Source of the DNA: CAYSLC01 sp964431545
Lineage (GTDB): Bacteria > Desulfobacterota > Desulfobacteria > Desulfobacterales > JAABSP01
DNA: 11,696 nt
Assembly (NCBI GenBank): GCA_964431545.1
Contig: CAYSLC010000177.1
Location: forward strand, 1 to 11,696
Direction of reading: 5' to 3'
A model generated the notes under the pieces. The model did no database searches. It saw only the letters and a program-made list of their open reading frames with translations, and was not told the origin of the DNA. Numbering within the stretch: position 1 is the first letter of the stretch; every line of letters begins with the position of its first letter. Of the stretch, positions 1 to 7,634 are shown in pieces. The position numbers and the translations under genes are program-made.

Positions 1-13
1 GCCCCGATCGCCG

Positions 14-2680
14 ATGAAAAGACGACGAACCATCCCCCTGCTGTGCGCCGCCCTCCTGCTGGCGGCGGCCTCCTCCCCGAATCCGGCATTCGGGTCCGGG
101 AAGGTCGTCGTTCAGCTGGCGTGGAAGCACCAGTTCCAGTTCGCCGGGTACTACGCGGCCCTGGACCAGGGCTACTACCGGGAAGCTGGCCTCGATGTAA
201 CCCTCGCCGAGGGCGGGGAGGGGACTTTCGCCCGGGAGGAGGTCCTGAGCGGACGGGCCCAATACGGCGTCGCCGGCGCCGAACTCCTGCTCCACCGGGC
301 CGGCGGGGACCCGTTCGTGGTGCTGGCCGCCATCTTCCAGCACTCGGCGTCCATTCTCCTGACCCGGGCCGATGCCGGCATCCACCATCCCCAGGACCTG
401 ATCGGCGGGCGGGTGATGCTCCTGCCCGGCAACAAGGACGCCGACATCCTCGCCATCTTCCAGAACGAGGGGATCCCCCTCAACCGGATCCACCGCCTCG
501 ATCAGACCTACAACCTCGACGATCTCATCCAGGGGCGGACCGACGCCGTGAGCGCCTATATCACCAACGAGCCGTGGCACCTCCGCCGGGCCGGCGTCGA
601 GCCCGGCATCATCCGGCCCCAGACCTACGGCGTCGATTTCTACAGCGACTGCCTCTTCACCACCGAGGCGGAGATCGAAAAGCGGCCCGAACGGGTCGAG
701 GTCTTCCTGGAGGCGTCCCTTCGGGGCTGGGACTACGCCATGGCGCATCCCGAGGAGATCATCGATCTTCTGATCCACCGCTACGGGGTCCGCAAGCGCC
801 GCGATCATCTCCGGTACGAGGCACGGGCCATGGAGGAGCTGATCTTTCCCCGGCTGGTGGAGATGGGCCACATGAATCCCGGGCGGTGGCGACACATCGC
901 CGACACGTTTTTCCGCCTGGGAGCCCTGCCGGAAGACTTCGACCTGACGGGGTTTCTCCATGACCCGAATCCGGGGCCGGATGTCCGGAAGCTGAAGATC
1001 GCCCTGTTGGTCCTCGGTGCCGGACTGATGGGCGCAAGCCTTTTCCTCCTTCTCTTCGTCCGGATGAACCGGCGGCTCAAGAAAGAGGTGGCGGAGCGGA
1101 AGCGGACCGAGGCGTCCCTGCGGGAGAGCGAAACCCGGCTGCGGACCATCTTCGAGACCTCCCGGGCCGGGATCATCCTGGTCTCGGCCCGGGGCGTCAT
1201 CACCTTCGCCAACCAGTGCATGGCGGAGATGGTCGGCCGTCCCCTGGCGGAGCTGATCGGCTCCGCCTACCCGGAGCATGTCCACCCCGACCAACGGGAT
1301 GCCGGGAACGAAAACATGAAGCGGCTGATCGACGGTGAGATCGATTCCGTGGCCCTGGAACGCCGCTACATCCGGAAGGACGGAACGGACTTCTGGGGGT
1401 TTCTCACCGGCAAACGGCACGAGGACGCCGCCGGCAACCTCGTCTCCCTGGTGGGCATCATCGCGGACATCACGGAACGGGTGAAGCTGGAGCAGGAACT
1501 CCGTCAGGCCCATAAGATGGAGTCCATCGGGACTTTGACGGGCGGCGTGGCCCATGATTTCAACAACATCCTCGGCGCCATCCTCGGAAACACGGAGCTG
1601 GCGCTGCTGGATCTGCCGGAGTGGACCCCCGCCCACGCCAGACTCAAGGCCGTCCAGTCCGCCGGACTCAAAGCGGCGGGGATCGTCAAGCAGCTTCTCA
1701 ACTTCAGCCGCAAGACCGTTCAGGAGATGGCGCCCATCGGGGCCCTGGCCGTGATCCGGGATGCCCTCGGCTTCCTCCGGTCGACCATCCCGGCCACCAT
1801 CGACATCCGGCAGCGGCTTCCGGAAAAAGAGGTGACGATCCTCGCCGATCCCGTCCAGATCAACCAGGTTCTGTTGAACCTCTGCACCAACGCGGCCCAG
1901 GCCATGGAGGAGACCGGCGGCGCTCTGGAGGTCGAGGTCCGCAGGGTCTCCCTGACCGCCGAGAGCGCCGCCGGTTATCCGGGCCTGCGGGCGGGCGACC
2001 ATCTCCGGATCGTGATCCGGGACACCGGCCCCGGGATCGATCCCGGGATCGCCGAGCGCATCTTCGATCCCTACTTCACCACCAAGGCGGTGGGCAAGGG
2101 CTCGGGCATGGGGCTGGCGGTGGTCCTCGGCATCGTCAGGAACCATGGCGGCGCGATCGCCGTGGACGGTCATCCCGGCAAGGGGGCGGTCTTTACGATT
2201 CTTTTCCCGGTGATCGACCGGGAGATCGCCGATGCCGCGGCGGCGGGGGAGATCCAAACCGGCACCGAGCGGATCCTCTTCGTGGACGACGAAACAACCG
2301 TTACGGACGTGATCGGGCAGCTGCTCTCCGCCCTGGGCTACCGGGTCGAAACCCATTGCGAACCCCTCAAGGCCCTGGAACGGTTTCGCCTTGATCCCCA
2401 CGGCTACGACCTGGTGATCACCGATATGACCATGCCGGGGATGACCGGGGTTCAGCTCTTCTTCAAGCTCAAGGAGATCCGGAAAGAGATCCCGGTGATC
2501 GTCTGCACCGGCCACAGCGCCCTCATCGACGAGGCAAAGAGCGAGGAGATCGGGGTCGCCGCGTTCCTGATGAAGCCCATCCTCCGGGAGGAGATCGCCG
2601 GGGTGATCCGGGGGGTGCTCGACCGTGAAGGAGAGGGGGCCAACGAGAACGGCCCGAGGTGCGCGGCGCGTGAGCGCTGA
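14..2680 (+). CDS. Hybrid histidine kinase with periplasmic NMT1/THI5-like sensor domain
   Basis: An 888-residue membrane sensor kinase. Visible in order: a signal peptide (residues 1 to about 27, basic start, hydrophobic core, ending near AFG); an NMT1/THI5-like solute-binding domain (about 30-320, with the family signature QLAWKHQFQFAGYYAA); one membrane helix (about 327-350); a short coiled linker; a PAS/PAC domain (about 370-492); a dimerisation helix with His514 in GVAHDFNN; an ATPase domain with Asn626 in the N box, DTGPGI at 670-675 and a GKGSGMG G2 box; and a C-terminal receiver with acidic pair Asp758/Asp759, phospho-acceptor Asp804, Thr832 and Lys854. All catalytic residues are present, so it should autophosphorylate and relay to its own receiver. 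NMT1-type domains bind thiamine-precursor-like small molecules in transporters, but the ligand here is unknown. No DNA-binding output domain exists, so a separate phosphotransfer or response protein is expected. The start is chosen for the signal peptide; only 13 upstream bases are visible and no ribosome site can be judged. Confidence 0.93.
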   Translation: MKRRRTIPLLCAALLLAAASSPNPAFGSGKVVVQLAWKHQFQFAGYYAALDQGYYREAGLDVTLAEGGEGTFAREEVLSGRAQYGVAGAELLLHRAGGDPFVVLAAIFQHSASILLTRADAGIHHPQDLIGGRVMLLPGNKDADILAIFQNEGIPLNRIHRLDQTYNLDDLIQGRTDAVSAYITNEPWHLRRAGVEPGIIRPQTYGVDFYSDCLFTTEAEIEKRPERVEVFLEASLRGWDYAMAHPEEIIDLLIHRYGVRKRRDHLRYEARAMEELIFPRLVEMGHMNPGRWRHIADTFFRLGALPEDFDLTGFLHDPNPGPDVRKLKIALLVLGAGLMGASLFLLLFVRMNRRLKKEVAERKRTEASLRESETRLRTIFETSRAGIILVSARGVITFANQCMAEMVGRPLAELIGSAYPEHVHPDQRDAGNENMKRLIDGEIDSVALERRYIRKDGTDFWGFLTGKRHEDAAGNLVSLVGIIADITERVKLEQELRQAHKMESIGTLTGGVAHDFNNILGAILGNTELALLDLPEWTPAHARLKAVQSAGLKAAGIVKQLLNFSRKTVQEMAPIGALAVIRDALGFLRSTIPATIDIRQRLPEKEVTILADPVQINQVLLNLCTNAAQAMEETGGALEVEVRRVSLTAESAAGYPGLRAGDHLRIVIRDTGPGIDPGIAERIFDPYFTTKAVGKGSGMGLAVVLGIVRNHGGAIAVDGHPGKGAVFTILFPVIDREIADAAAAGEIQTGTERILFVDDETTVTDVIGQLLSALGYRVETHCEPLKALERFRLDPHGYDLVITDMTMPGMTGVQLFFKLKEIRKEIPVIVCTGHSALIDEAKSEEIGVAAFLMKPILREEIAGVIRGVLDREGEGANENGPRCAARER

Positions 2681-2738
2681 ATTTCCGATCGGACTCCATC
2701 GGATGTGGAATCGCCACCGCTTGAGGGCTGGCGCGCCG

Positions 2739-3140
2739 ATGAACGTTCGGATGAAACCCTTGAGTTGCGGGAAAAGGCGGTTCACCCTCGACCGGGCGAG
2801 ATCCCGGATCCGGGCCAACCAGGGCCACTCGATCTCCGTGGATCTGGGCCTCGCCCCCCGGCGGCCCCCCGAGCGTCTCTACCACGGCACCGCCGCCGCC
2901 TTTCTCCGGTCGATCCTTGAAAACGGACTCCATCCCCGCCGGCGGCACCATGTCCATCTCTCCCCGGACCGAGAGACCGCCCTGGCGGTGGGCCGGCGCC
3001 ACGGGGAACCGGTGGTGCTCCGGGCGGATGCCCGCCGGATGTTCGACGAGGGCCACCGCTTCCTCCTCTCGGAGAACGGCGTCTGGTTGACCGAACGGGT
3101 CCCGCCGGCGTTCCTGACCCTTGATGACCCTGCCCGGTAA
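2739..3140 (+). CDS. kptA: N-terminally truncated RNA 2'-phosphotransferase (KptA/Tpt1 family)
   Basis: Full-length KptA/Tpt1 removes an internal RNA 2'-phosphate using NAD+, through an ADP-ribosylated intermediate. From the ATG at 2739 the protein is 133 residues and matches only the C-terminal ADP-ribosyltransferase lobe. It shows RIRANQGHS (Arg25), PPERLYHGT, RHHVHLS, VGRRHG (Arg87) and NGVWL. The usual N-terminal winged-helix lobe, with the essential Arg-His pair of the LRHKP motif, is absent: similarity begins only around residue 12. In-frame upstream starts (GTG 2625, GTG 2670, ATG 2703) add residues without recognisable KptA sequence, and the first two overlap the kinase gene. A GAGGG at 2723-2727 sits 11 bases before the chosen ATG. 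The known family has four catalytic residues (Arg, His, Arg, Arg); two appear kept here. It may be a decaying remnant, or a stand-alone ADP-ribosyltransferase lobe with altered activity. The family assignment is firm; the start and functionality are not. Confidence 0.8.
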   Translation: MNVRMKPLSCGKRRFTLDRARSRIRANQGHSISVDLGLAPRRPPERLYHGTAAAFLRSILENGLHPRRRHHVHLSPDRETALAVGRRHGEPVVLRADARRMFDEGHRFLLSENGVWLTERVPPAFLTLDDPAR

Positions 3141-3208
3141 TCCCCGTTTTTGCCGACTCTTTTGCCCGGGAAAAGCCGGGGGCCGGGGGAGGGGCCGGTG
3201 AATACTCG

Positions 3209-3237
3209 TTGACCCATCAAACCGAATTCTCTATAAA
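3209..3237 (+). promoter_or_regulatory. Sigma70-like promoter for the dsrE-like/yihG pair
   Basis: TTGACC at 3209-3214 and TATAAA at 3232-3237 are separated by exactly 17 bases, close to the bacterial housekeeping consensus. The element lies in the only AT-rich stretch between the kptA remnant and the DsrE-like gene and points towards it. Transcription would start around 3243-3245, leaving a leader of about 50 bases that contains the palindrome at 3249-3266. It probably also drives the acyltransferase gene 63 bases downstream of the DsrE-like gene. Prediction from sequence only. Confidence 0.7.
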
Positions 3238-3248
3238 TCATGAATAGG

Positions 3249-3266
3249 TGGCGCCCGCGGGCGCCA
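3249..3266. promoter_or_regulatory. 18-bp perfect palindrome at the promoter start site (possible operator or leader hairpin)
   Basis: TGGCGCCCG is followed directly by its reverse complement CGGGCGCCA, with no mismatch and no spacer. It begins 11 bases after the predicted -10 box and ends 28 bases before the DsrE-like start codon. In DNA it is well placed to be a repressor site covering the transcript start. In RNA it could only fold with its centre forced open, giving a short GC-rich hairpin near the 5' end. No T run follows it, so it is not a standard terminator. The binding protein is unknown. Confidence 0.55.
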
Positions 3267-3294
3267 AAATCCATGCCGGTACAGGAGGTGGGAT

Positions 3295-3669
3295 ATGACC
3301 GATTCCCCTGAAAAGATTATCCAGAGAGACCCCGACACCAATCTCTACGTGCTGTGGACCAGCGGCGACCGGGAGGTGGCAGAGCGGATGGTCTTCATGT
3401 ACACCTTGAATGCAAAGCTCCGGGACTGGTGGTGGGAGGTCTGCCTCATCGTCTGGGGCCCCTCGGCCCGGCTCCTGGCCGAGGACAAGGGACTCCAGGA
3501 GAAGCTTGCGGAGATGCGGGAGGCGGGCGTCGAACTCCTGGCCTGCAAGGCCTGTTCCGACAGCTACGGCGTCTCCGAAACGCTCGAATCCCTGGGCGTC
3601 ACCGTCAAGTACATGGGCGAGCCCCTCACCGAGCTGCTCAAGGAGGGGTACCGGGTCCTCACCATCTGA
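3295..3669 (+). CDS. DsrE family protein with CxxC motif
   Basis: A 124-residue soluble protein with no signal peptide, within the usual length of the DsrE/TusD-like fold (about 115-130 residues). The C-terminal half carries the family pattern LLACKACSDSYGV, with Cys84 and Cys87 forming a CxxC at the place of the sulfur-carrying cysteine of DsrE-type proteins. It is followed by SLGVTVKYMGEPLTELLKEG, matching the typical last strand and helix. Cys50 lies in the hydrophobic strand WWWEVCLIVWGPS, where such proteins form the core sheet. DsrE-like proteins carry persulfide sulfur between enzymes in tRNA thiolation or sulfur oxidation/reduction, but single-gene members such as this one are mostly uncharacterised. 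No dsrF, dsrH, tus or dsrC neighbour is present, so the partner is unknown. AGGAGGT at 3283-3289 lies six bases before the ATG, and a strong promoter with a palindrome precedes it. The family is sure; the role is inferred. Confidence 0.85.
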   Translation: MTDSPEKIIQRDPDTNLYVLWTSGDREVAERMVFMYTLNAKLRDWWWEVCLIVWGPSARLLAEDKGLQEKLAEMREAGVELLACKACSDSYGVSETLESLGVTVKYMGEPLTELLKEGYRVLTI

Positions 3670-3688
3670 ACCGCCCCATGAACACCGT

Positions 3689-3707
3689 CGCCCCGTCCGG
3701 AGGGGCG
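3689..3707 (+). other. Short hairpin between the dsrE-like gene and yihG
   Basis: CGCCCC (3689-3694) pairs with GGGGCG (3702-3707) around a seven-base loop in the 63-base intergenic stretch. No T run follows, so it does not look like an intrinsic terminator. It may stabilise the upstream message or partly separate the two genes. In such GC-rich DNA a six-pair stem could also be chance. Confidence 0.3.
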
Positions 3708-3732
3708 CCCGCATCCGCAAAAAGGAGATCCC

Positions 3733-4656
3733 GTGCTGCGATTCCTGCCCGCCCCGATGAAGGGGGTGATGACCGTGTTCCTCTACCTCTTCTCCACCGC
3801 CGTGCTGGCGGGCCCCCTCTTCGTCGCGGCCCTGGCCAAGTTCCTGGTGCCGGTCCGACGGTTCCGGGACGCCTGCACCCGGTTCCTCAACCGGATCAGC
3901 AACGCCTGGATCTGCTGCATGAACCTCTCCCATGACCTGATCAACGACATCCGCCTCGAGGTCACCGGCGCCGTCGACCTCCGCCTCAAGGAGTGGTGCC
4001 TCGTCCTGCCCAACCACCAGTCCTGGGTCGACATCCTGGTGATGATGAAGCTCTTCCAGCGCCGGATCCCGCCCTTCAAGTTCTTCATGAAAAAGGAGTT
4101 GATCTGGCTGCCGGTCCTGGGGCTGTGCTTCTGGGCCCTCGATTTCCCCATCATGAAACGGTACTCCCGTGCCGTTTTGGAGAAATACCCCCATCTCAGG
4201 GGCAAAGACCTCGAGATCACCCGTCGGGCCTGCGAGAAGTTCCGCCGGATCCCCGTGGCCATCTTCAACTTCGTGGAGGGGACCCGGTTCACCGAGGAGA
4301 AGCACCGCCGCTCCGGTTCGACCTTCGTCCACCTCCTGCGGCCCAAGGCCGGCGGCATCGCCACCGCCAAGTACGTCATGGCGAAGCGGCTCCGCCAAGC
4401 CGTGGATGTCACCATCGCCTACCCCCGGTATGTCCCCGACTTCTGGGATTTCGTCTCCGGTCGGGTCCGGTCGGTCCGGGTCCATTTGGAGGTGATGCCG
4501 GTGCTCGGACCCATGGAGGGAGAAGACTTCAACCGGTTCCGGGAGCGGGTCAAGATGTGGCTCAACGGCGTCTGGGAGCGGAAGGACCGGATGGTGGCGG
4601 AGATGCTCGGCCGGGAGGCGGGCCGGGAAGGGGCGTTCCCGCGGCGCCCGTCCTGA
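3733..4656 (+). CDS. yihG: YihG-family 1-acylglycerol-3-phosphate-type acyltransferase
   Basis: A 307-residue membrane-associated LPLAT-superfamily acyltransferase, very close in length to E. coli YihG (about 310). It has an N-terminal hydrophobic helix (about residues 13-40), then the catalytic HX4D motif in NHQSWVD (His95, Asp100) and the glycerophosphate-binding block FVEGTRF (residues 180-186). YihG-specific stretches include WALDFPIMKRYSR, RGKDLEITRRACEKF and RPKAGGIATA. The C-terminal MWLNGVWERKDRM also fits that family. By family knowledge it transfers an acyl chain to lysophosphatidic acid at the inner membrane and tunes phospholipid composition. It starts with GTG at 3733, preceded by AAGGAG at 3722-3727 with five-base spacing; the next in-frame ATG (residue 9) has no better site. 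It is probably co-transcribed with the DsrE-like gene. Its TGA stop directly touches the stop of the convergent transglutaminase gene. The exact acyl acceptor is inferred. Confidence 0.9.
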   Translation: MLRFLPAPMKGVMTVFLYLFSTAVLAGPLFVAALAKFLVPVRRFRDACTRFLNRISNAWICCMNLSHDLINDIRLEVTGAVDLRLKEWCLVLPNHQSWVDILVMMKLFQRRIPPFKFFMKKELIWLPVLGLCFWALDFPIMKRYSRAVLEKYPHLRGKDLEITRRACEKFRRIPVAIFNFVEGTRFTEEKHRRSGSTFVHLLRPKAGGIATAKYVMAKRLRQAVDVTIAYPRYVPDFWDFVSGRVRSVRVHLEVMPVLGPMEGEDFNRFRERVKMWLNGVWERKDRMVAEMLGREAGREGAFPRRPS

Positions 4657-6624
4657 TCAGGGCGCTCTTTGCCGTTCCGGTCGGAAATCCCGGATGCTTT
4701 GGAGGAAGGATCGGATCTCTTCCTCGGACCCCATCCCGCCGTAGCGGATACGGATGTACCGCTCCATGATTTCGCCGACGGGCCCGGCCAGATCAGGACG
4801 CTCCCGGGCCACCTTCGCGCGGAAGTCGGCCGGTCCCTGGGCCGGCTCCCGGGCGATCCCGGCCCGTTCCAGCTTATGGCAGAGGCGTTGGTACGCCTCC
4901 CGGACCGGGTCCCCGCGCTCCCGGGGTCGCCGGAAGATCCGGAGGGCGAAGACGAACCCCAGGAGGCCGGCCCCGGCGAAGCCCGCCAGAAGCCCTTTGG
5001 CCGGCCCTTTCCAGGAGTCCGTCTCGAACCCCAGCCGCTGGAGGAAGGAGCGCTGCTCCTCGAAGGAGTAGCCCGCGAAGTAGAGATCCCATTGGGTGTT
5101 GACCAGATCCCATCCGTAGCGGATCCGTTCCCCGAAGCCCTGGAGGAGCCCCTCTCCCGCGCCGCGGAGAAAGTCGGGCACCTCGGCCTCGTCCAGGGCC
5201 GCCGCCACCCCGGACTCGATCCGCTCCGGGGCGATGGCGGCGGTGGGGTCGACCCGGCGCCACCCGGCCCCCTCCAGCCACACCTCGGCCCAGGTGTGGG
5301 CGTCCGCCTGGCGGACCGTCAGATGGTTGCCGTAGGGGTTCTTCTCGCCCCCCTGGTATCCCCCCACCAGCCGGGCCGGGATCCCGGCCGATCGCATGAG
5401 GAACCCGAATGCCGAGGCATAGTGCTCGCAGTACCCCCTGCGGGTTTCCAGGAGGAAGTCGTCGATGGAGTTCCGGCCCAGGGGCGGCGGAGAGAGGGTG
5501 TAGTAGAAGTCGTTCTCCCGGAAGTAGGCGAGGGCCGCCGTCACGACCCCCTCGGGGGTTCCCCGGGTCTCCAGCCATCGGGCCGCCAGCTCCCGGGTCC
5601 TGGGGTTGCCCGCGGAGGGAAGTGACAAATGGATCTCTTCGGGCCGCCGGAGGGGACCGGTGTTGTACCGGGTCAGCGACGTGAGACTGTACTGCCGTTT
5701 CCGGCGGACCGGGCGTCGCACCCGGAGGGTGTAGTCGTTGAGGATATAGACGTTGGGGGGTGTTTCCGCCGGCAGATCGAGGGAGAAGAGCCACCGTTCG
5801 TCGTGGGGCTCCATGCTGACGGTATAGGTGTAGGGGCGATCCCCGGCCAGGTTCGGGATGGGGGGCGGCACCCGGAATTTCCAGCTCCAGCTCCGGCCGT
5901 CGAACTCGGTGAAGACCAGTCCCCGCCAGTATCGGAGGTTTCTGGGGGGAACCGAACCCTGGAATTCGGCCCGGAAGGCGATCCGTTCGTCCTGGACCAG
6001 ACGGGTGACCGAGCCGGGGCTCAGGGTGGTGGAGAAGCCGCTTCGGGCGGTGGTCTCCCGCTGGACCCCCCAGATGCTCCCCTGGATCCGGGGAAAGAGG
6101 AAAAAGAGGATGATGGTGATGGGCAGGGCCTGGGCCATGATCCGGGCCGCCAGCCGCACCTGGCCCCGGAGGCGGCCCCCGGGGTTGTTGATCCGGATCA
6201 GCACCGAGGTGGTCACCAGCACCGACAGGAGCATATAGAGGGTCATGGCCAGGGTCTCGTAGGCGAAGAGGCTGGTGATGACGATGAAGTAGGCGAGGAA
6301 GGTTGTCACCATCTCGTCCCGGTGGGTCCGCATCTCAAAGGGCTTGAGGGTCGCCATGACCGCCAGCAGGCCGGTGTAGACCGCCGTTCCCGGCCGTCGT
6401 CCGAAGCTGACCACCGCCAGGAAGAACCCCAGAACGGTCAGGAGCAGGAGGAAGGATCGCCGGGGCGGTTTCAACCCCTTCCGGCGGGCCAGGAGGATGT
6501 AGCCCCAGAGCACGACGCACCAAAGGACGATGAGAACGGGCAGCCGCGGCACGTGGGGGGCGAGGGCCACGGCCAGGGCCGCGATGATGGCCGGCAGGTG
6601 GGTGCTCCGCAGTCCGTCGGTCAT
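4657..6624 (-). CDS. TgpA-like transmembrane transglutaminase (DUF3488/transglutaminase core/DUF4129)
   Basis: A 655-residue inner-membrane protein. The first 190 residues or so hold several hydrophobic helices typical of the TgpA N-terminal domain (DUF3488). A periplasmic region with a transglutaminase-like core follows, with the complete triad Cys399 (in RRGYCEHYA), His443 (in DAHTWAEVW) and Asp459 (in VDPTA). One more membrane helix lies near 553-575, and a DUF4129-like cytoplasmic tail (about 590-645) ends the protein. The full domain order and 655-residue size match Pseudomonas TgpA, which is essential there, though its physiological substrate is not established. The ATG overlaps the DUF58 stop as ATGA, and AAAGGGG lies about eight bases upstream, so translation is coupled. 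It is the last gene of the moxR-DUF58-tgpA operon. No terminator follows: its stop is immediately next to the acyltransferase stop. The start was chosen over the much longer open frame upstream, which overlaps two real genes. Confidence 0.92.
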   Translation of the reverse strand: MTDGLRSTHLPAIIAALAVALAPHVPRLPVLIVLWCVVLWGYILLARRKGLKPPRRSFLLLLTVLGFFLAVVSFGRRPGTAVYTGLLAVMATLKPFEMRTHRDEMVTTFLAYFIVITSLFAYETLAMTLYMLLSVLVTTSVLIRINNPGGRLRGQVRLAARIMAQALPITIILFFLFPRIQGSIWGVQRETTARSGFSTTLSPGSVTRLVQDERIAFRAEFQGSVPPRNLRYWRGLVFTEFDGRSWSWKFRVPPPIPNLAGDRPYTYTVSMEPHDERWLFSLDLPAETPPNVYILNDYTLRVRRPVRRKRQYSLTSLTRYNTGPLRRPEEIHLSLPSAGNPRTRELAARWLETRGTPEGVVTAALAYFRENDFYYTLSPPPLGRNSIDDFLLETRRGYCEHYASAFGFLMRSAGIPARLVGGYQGGEKNPYGNHLTVRQADAHTWAEVWLEGAGWRRVDPTAAIAPERIESGVAAALDEAEVPDFLRGAGEGLLQGFGERIRYGWDLVNTQWDLYFAGYSFEEQRSFLQRLGFETDSWKGPAKGLLAGFAGAGLLGFVFALRIFRRPRERGDPVREAYQRLCHKLERAGIAREPAQGPADFRAKVARERPDLAGPVGEIMERYIRIRYGGMGSEEEIRSFLQSIRDFRPERQRAP

Positions 6625-7604
6625 GGGGTTTTCCCCTTTCCGCCGTGGAGGGCGAGGCGTTTGAGGCATCGGTGCCGGTGGGCCTCCCCGGTCCCCGGCG
6701 CCACCTCGACGCCGGGGAGGGAGAGGCCGTAGGGGATTCCGGACCGGTGGGCCGAGAGCACCAGGCCGCAGAGGCGGGAGAGGCGCGTCTCGGCGTCGCC
6801 CGGCCCGGCCGCCTCCCAGTCGAGCAGGACCGAGCCGCCCCCGGAGAGCCCGGAGAAGGTCTTGGTCACCAGCCCCTGTCCCCGGGAGAAGGCCTTCCAG
6901 TAGATGTGGCCCAGGGGATCGCCGGGGCGGTAGGGGCTCAGGTCCTGGAAATCCTCGGGCTCCGGGCCCCGGGACCCGTCGTCCGTGCCCGAGGGGTCGT
7001 CCCCCGATCGTTTGGCCGTGAAGGGGCCCGTGATCGGCTTGGGGTAGACCAGGCATGTCAGGTCCAGGGAGAGGCGGGACCAGGCCCGGAAGAGGCCTAA
7101 TGGGAAGTGGGTCCGGATGGTGAGGGTACCGGGGTCGAAGAGGCCCCGCCGGCGGGGCACCACGGGGACGGCGGCGGGCAGGGCCGCGTCTCCGGGCAGG
7201 TCGACCCGGATCTCCTCCCCCGCCTCCAGGGAGATCCGGACCCCGGGCCGCTGGGGGGCCGGGGTCCGGATCCGGATCTCGAAGAGGGCCCGCTCCCCGG
7301 CGAAGACCGGCTTCGCCCTGGCGGAGACCAGGGTCACCCCGTTGAGGTTCCGCACGGTGTAGAGGGCCGAAAGCAGGGCCATGGAGCCCAACAGAAAAGT
7401 CAGCAGGAACCCGAGGTTGTTGTTGTAGTTGAGGGAGCCCAAAAGCATGGCCGACAGGACGCCGATGAAGAGCAGCCCGTACCGGGTGGGCAGGACGTAG
7501 ATCCGTTTGCGGTGGAGCGTGAACGGGAAGGGGGACGGCGGCGGTCTTTTCGACAGGCGGCGGCGGACGGCCGCCGGAAGGAGGTCGGAAATCTTCAACC
7601 GCAT
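6621..7604 (-). CDS. DUF58 domain membrane protein
   Basis: A 327-residue protein. Two adjacent membrane helices lie at about 41-60 and 64-83 after a basic N-terminus, followed by a beta-rich region. The DUF58 signature DLSPYRPGDPLGHIYWKA starts a few residues before Tyr225. The C-terminal part resembles the von Willebrand A-like half found in this family, although a clear metal-site DxSxS is not obvious (VLLDWEAAG stands in its place). DUF58 proteins are encoded beside MoxR ATPases and are thought to be their partners or substrates in assembling or activating envelope or secreted proteins; the biochemical role is unknown. It begins 30 bases after the MoxR stop and ends overlapping the TgpA start by four bases. 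No strong ribosome site is visible before the ATG at 7604, so it may depend on translation of moxR. The family is clear from the motif and the neighbours. Confidence 0.9.
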   Translation of the reverse strand: MRLKISDLLPAAVRRRLSKRPPPSPFPFTLHRKRIYVLPTRYGLLFIGVLSAMLLGSLNYNNNLGFLLTFLLGSMALLSALYTVRNLNGVTLVSARAKPVFAGERALFEIRIRTPAPQRPGVRISLEAGEEIRVDLPGDAALPAAVPVVPRRRGLFDPGTLTIRTHFPLGLFRAWSRLSLDLTCLVYPKPITGPFTAKRSGDDPSGTDDGSRGPEPEDFQDLSPYRPGDPLGHIYWKAFSRGQGLVTKTFSGLSGGGSVLLDWEAAGPGDAETRLSRLCGLVLSAHRSGIPYGLSLPGVEVAPGTGEAHRHRCLKRLALHGGKGKTP

Positions 7605-7634
7605 AGGGCCCGGGCGCGGGACGGCCGGCCCCGG

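Noticed and set aside
2670..2738. Arg-His pair in NRHRLRAG upstream of the chosen kptA start as the catalytic pair
   Set aside because: It lies only about 30 residues before RIRANQGHS, whereas about 50-60 is usual, and it lacks the surrounding SKxLSxxLRHKP and GWxxVxxL context. Most likely chance.
3157..3185. Possible terminator after the kptA remnant (CCCGG-GAAAAG-CCGGG, with CTTTT/AAAAG arms)
   Set aside because: The stem is short, the two possible foldings compete, and no T run follows on the plus strand; there is no leftward gene that could use it.
3238..4485. Minus-strand open frame of 415 codons opposite the DsrE-like and acyltransferase genes
   Set aside because: No domain or ribosome site, and its composition is that of the complement of real genes; the plus-strand genes have unmistakable motifs.
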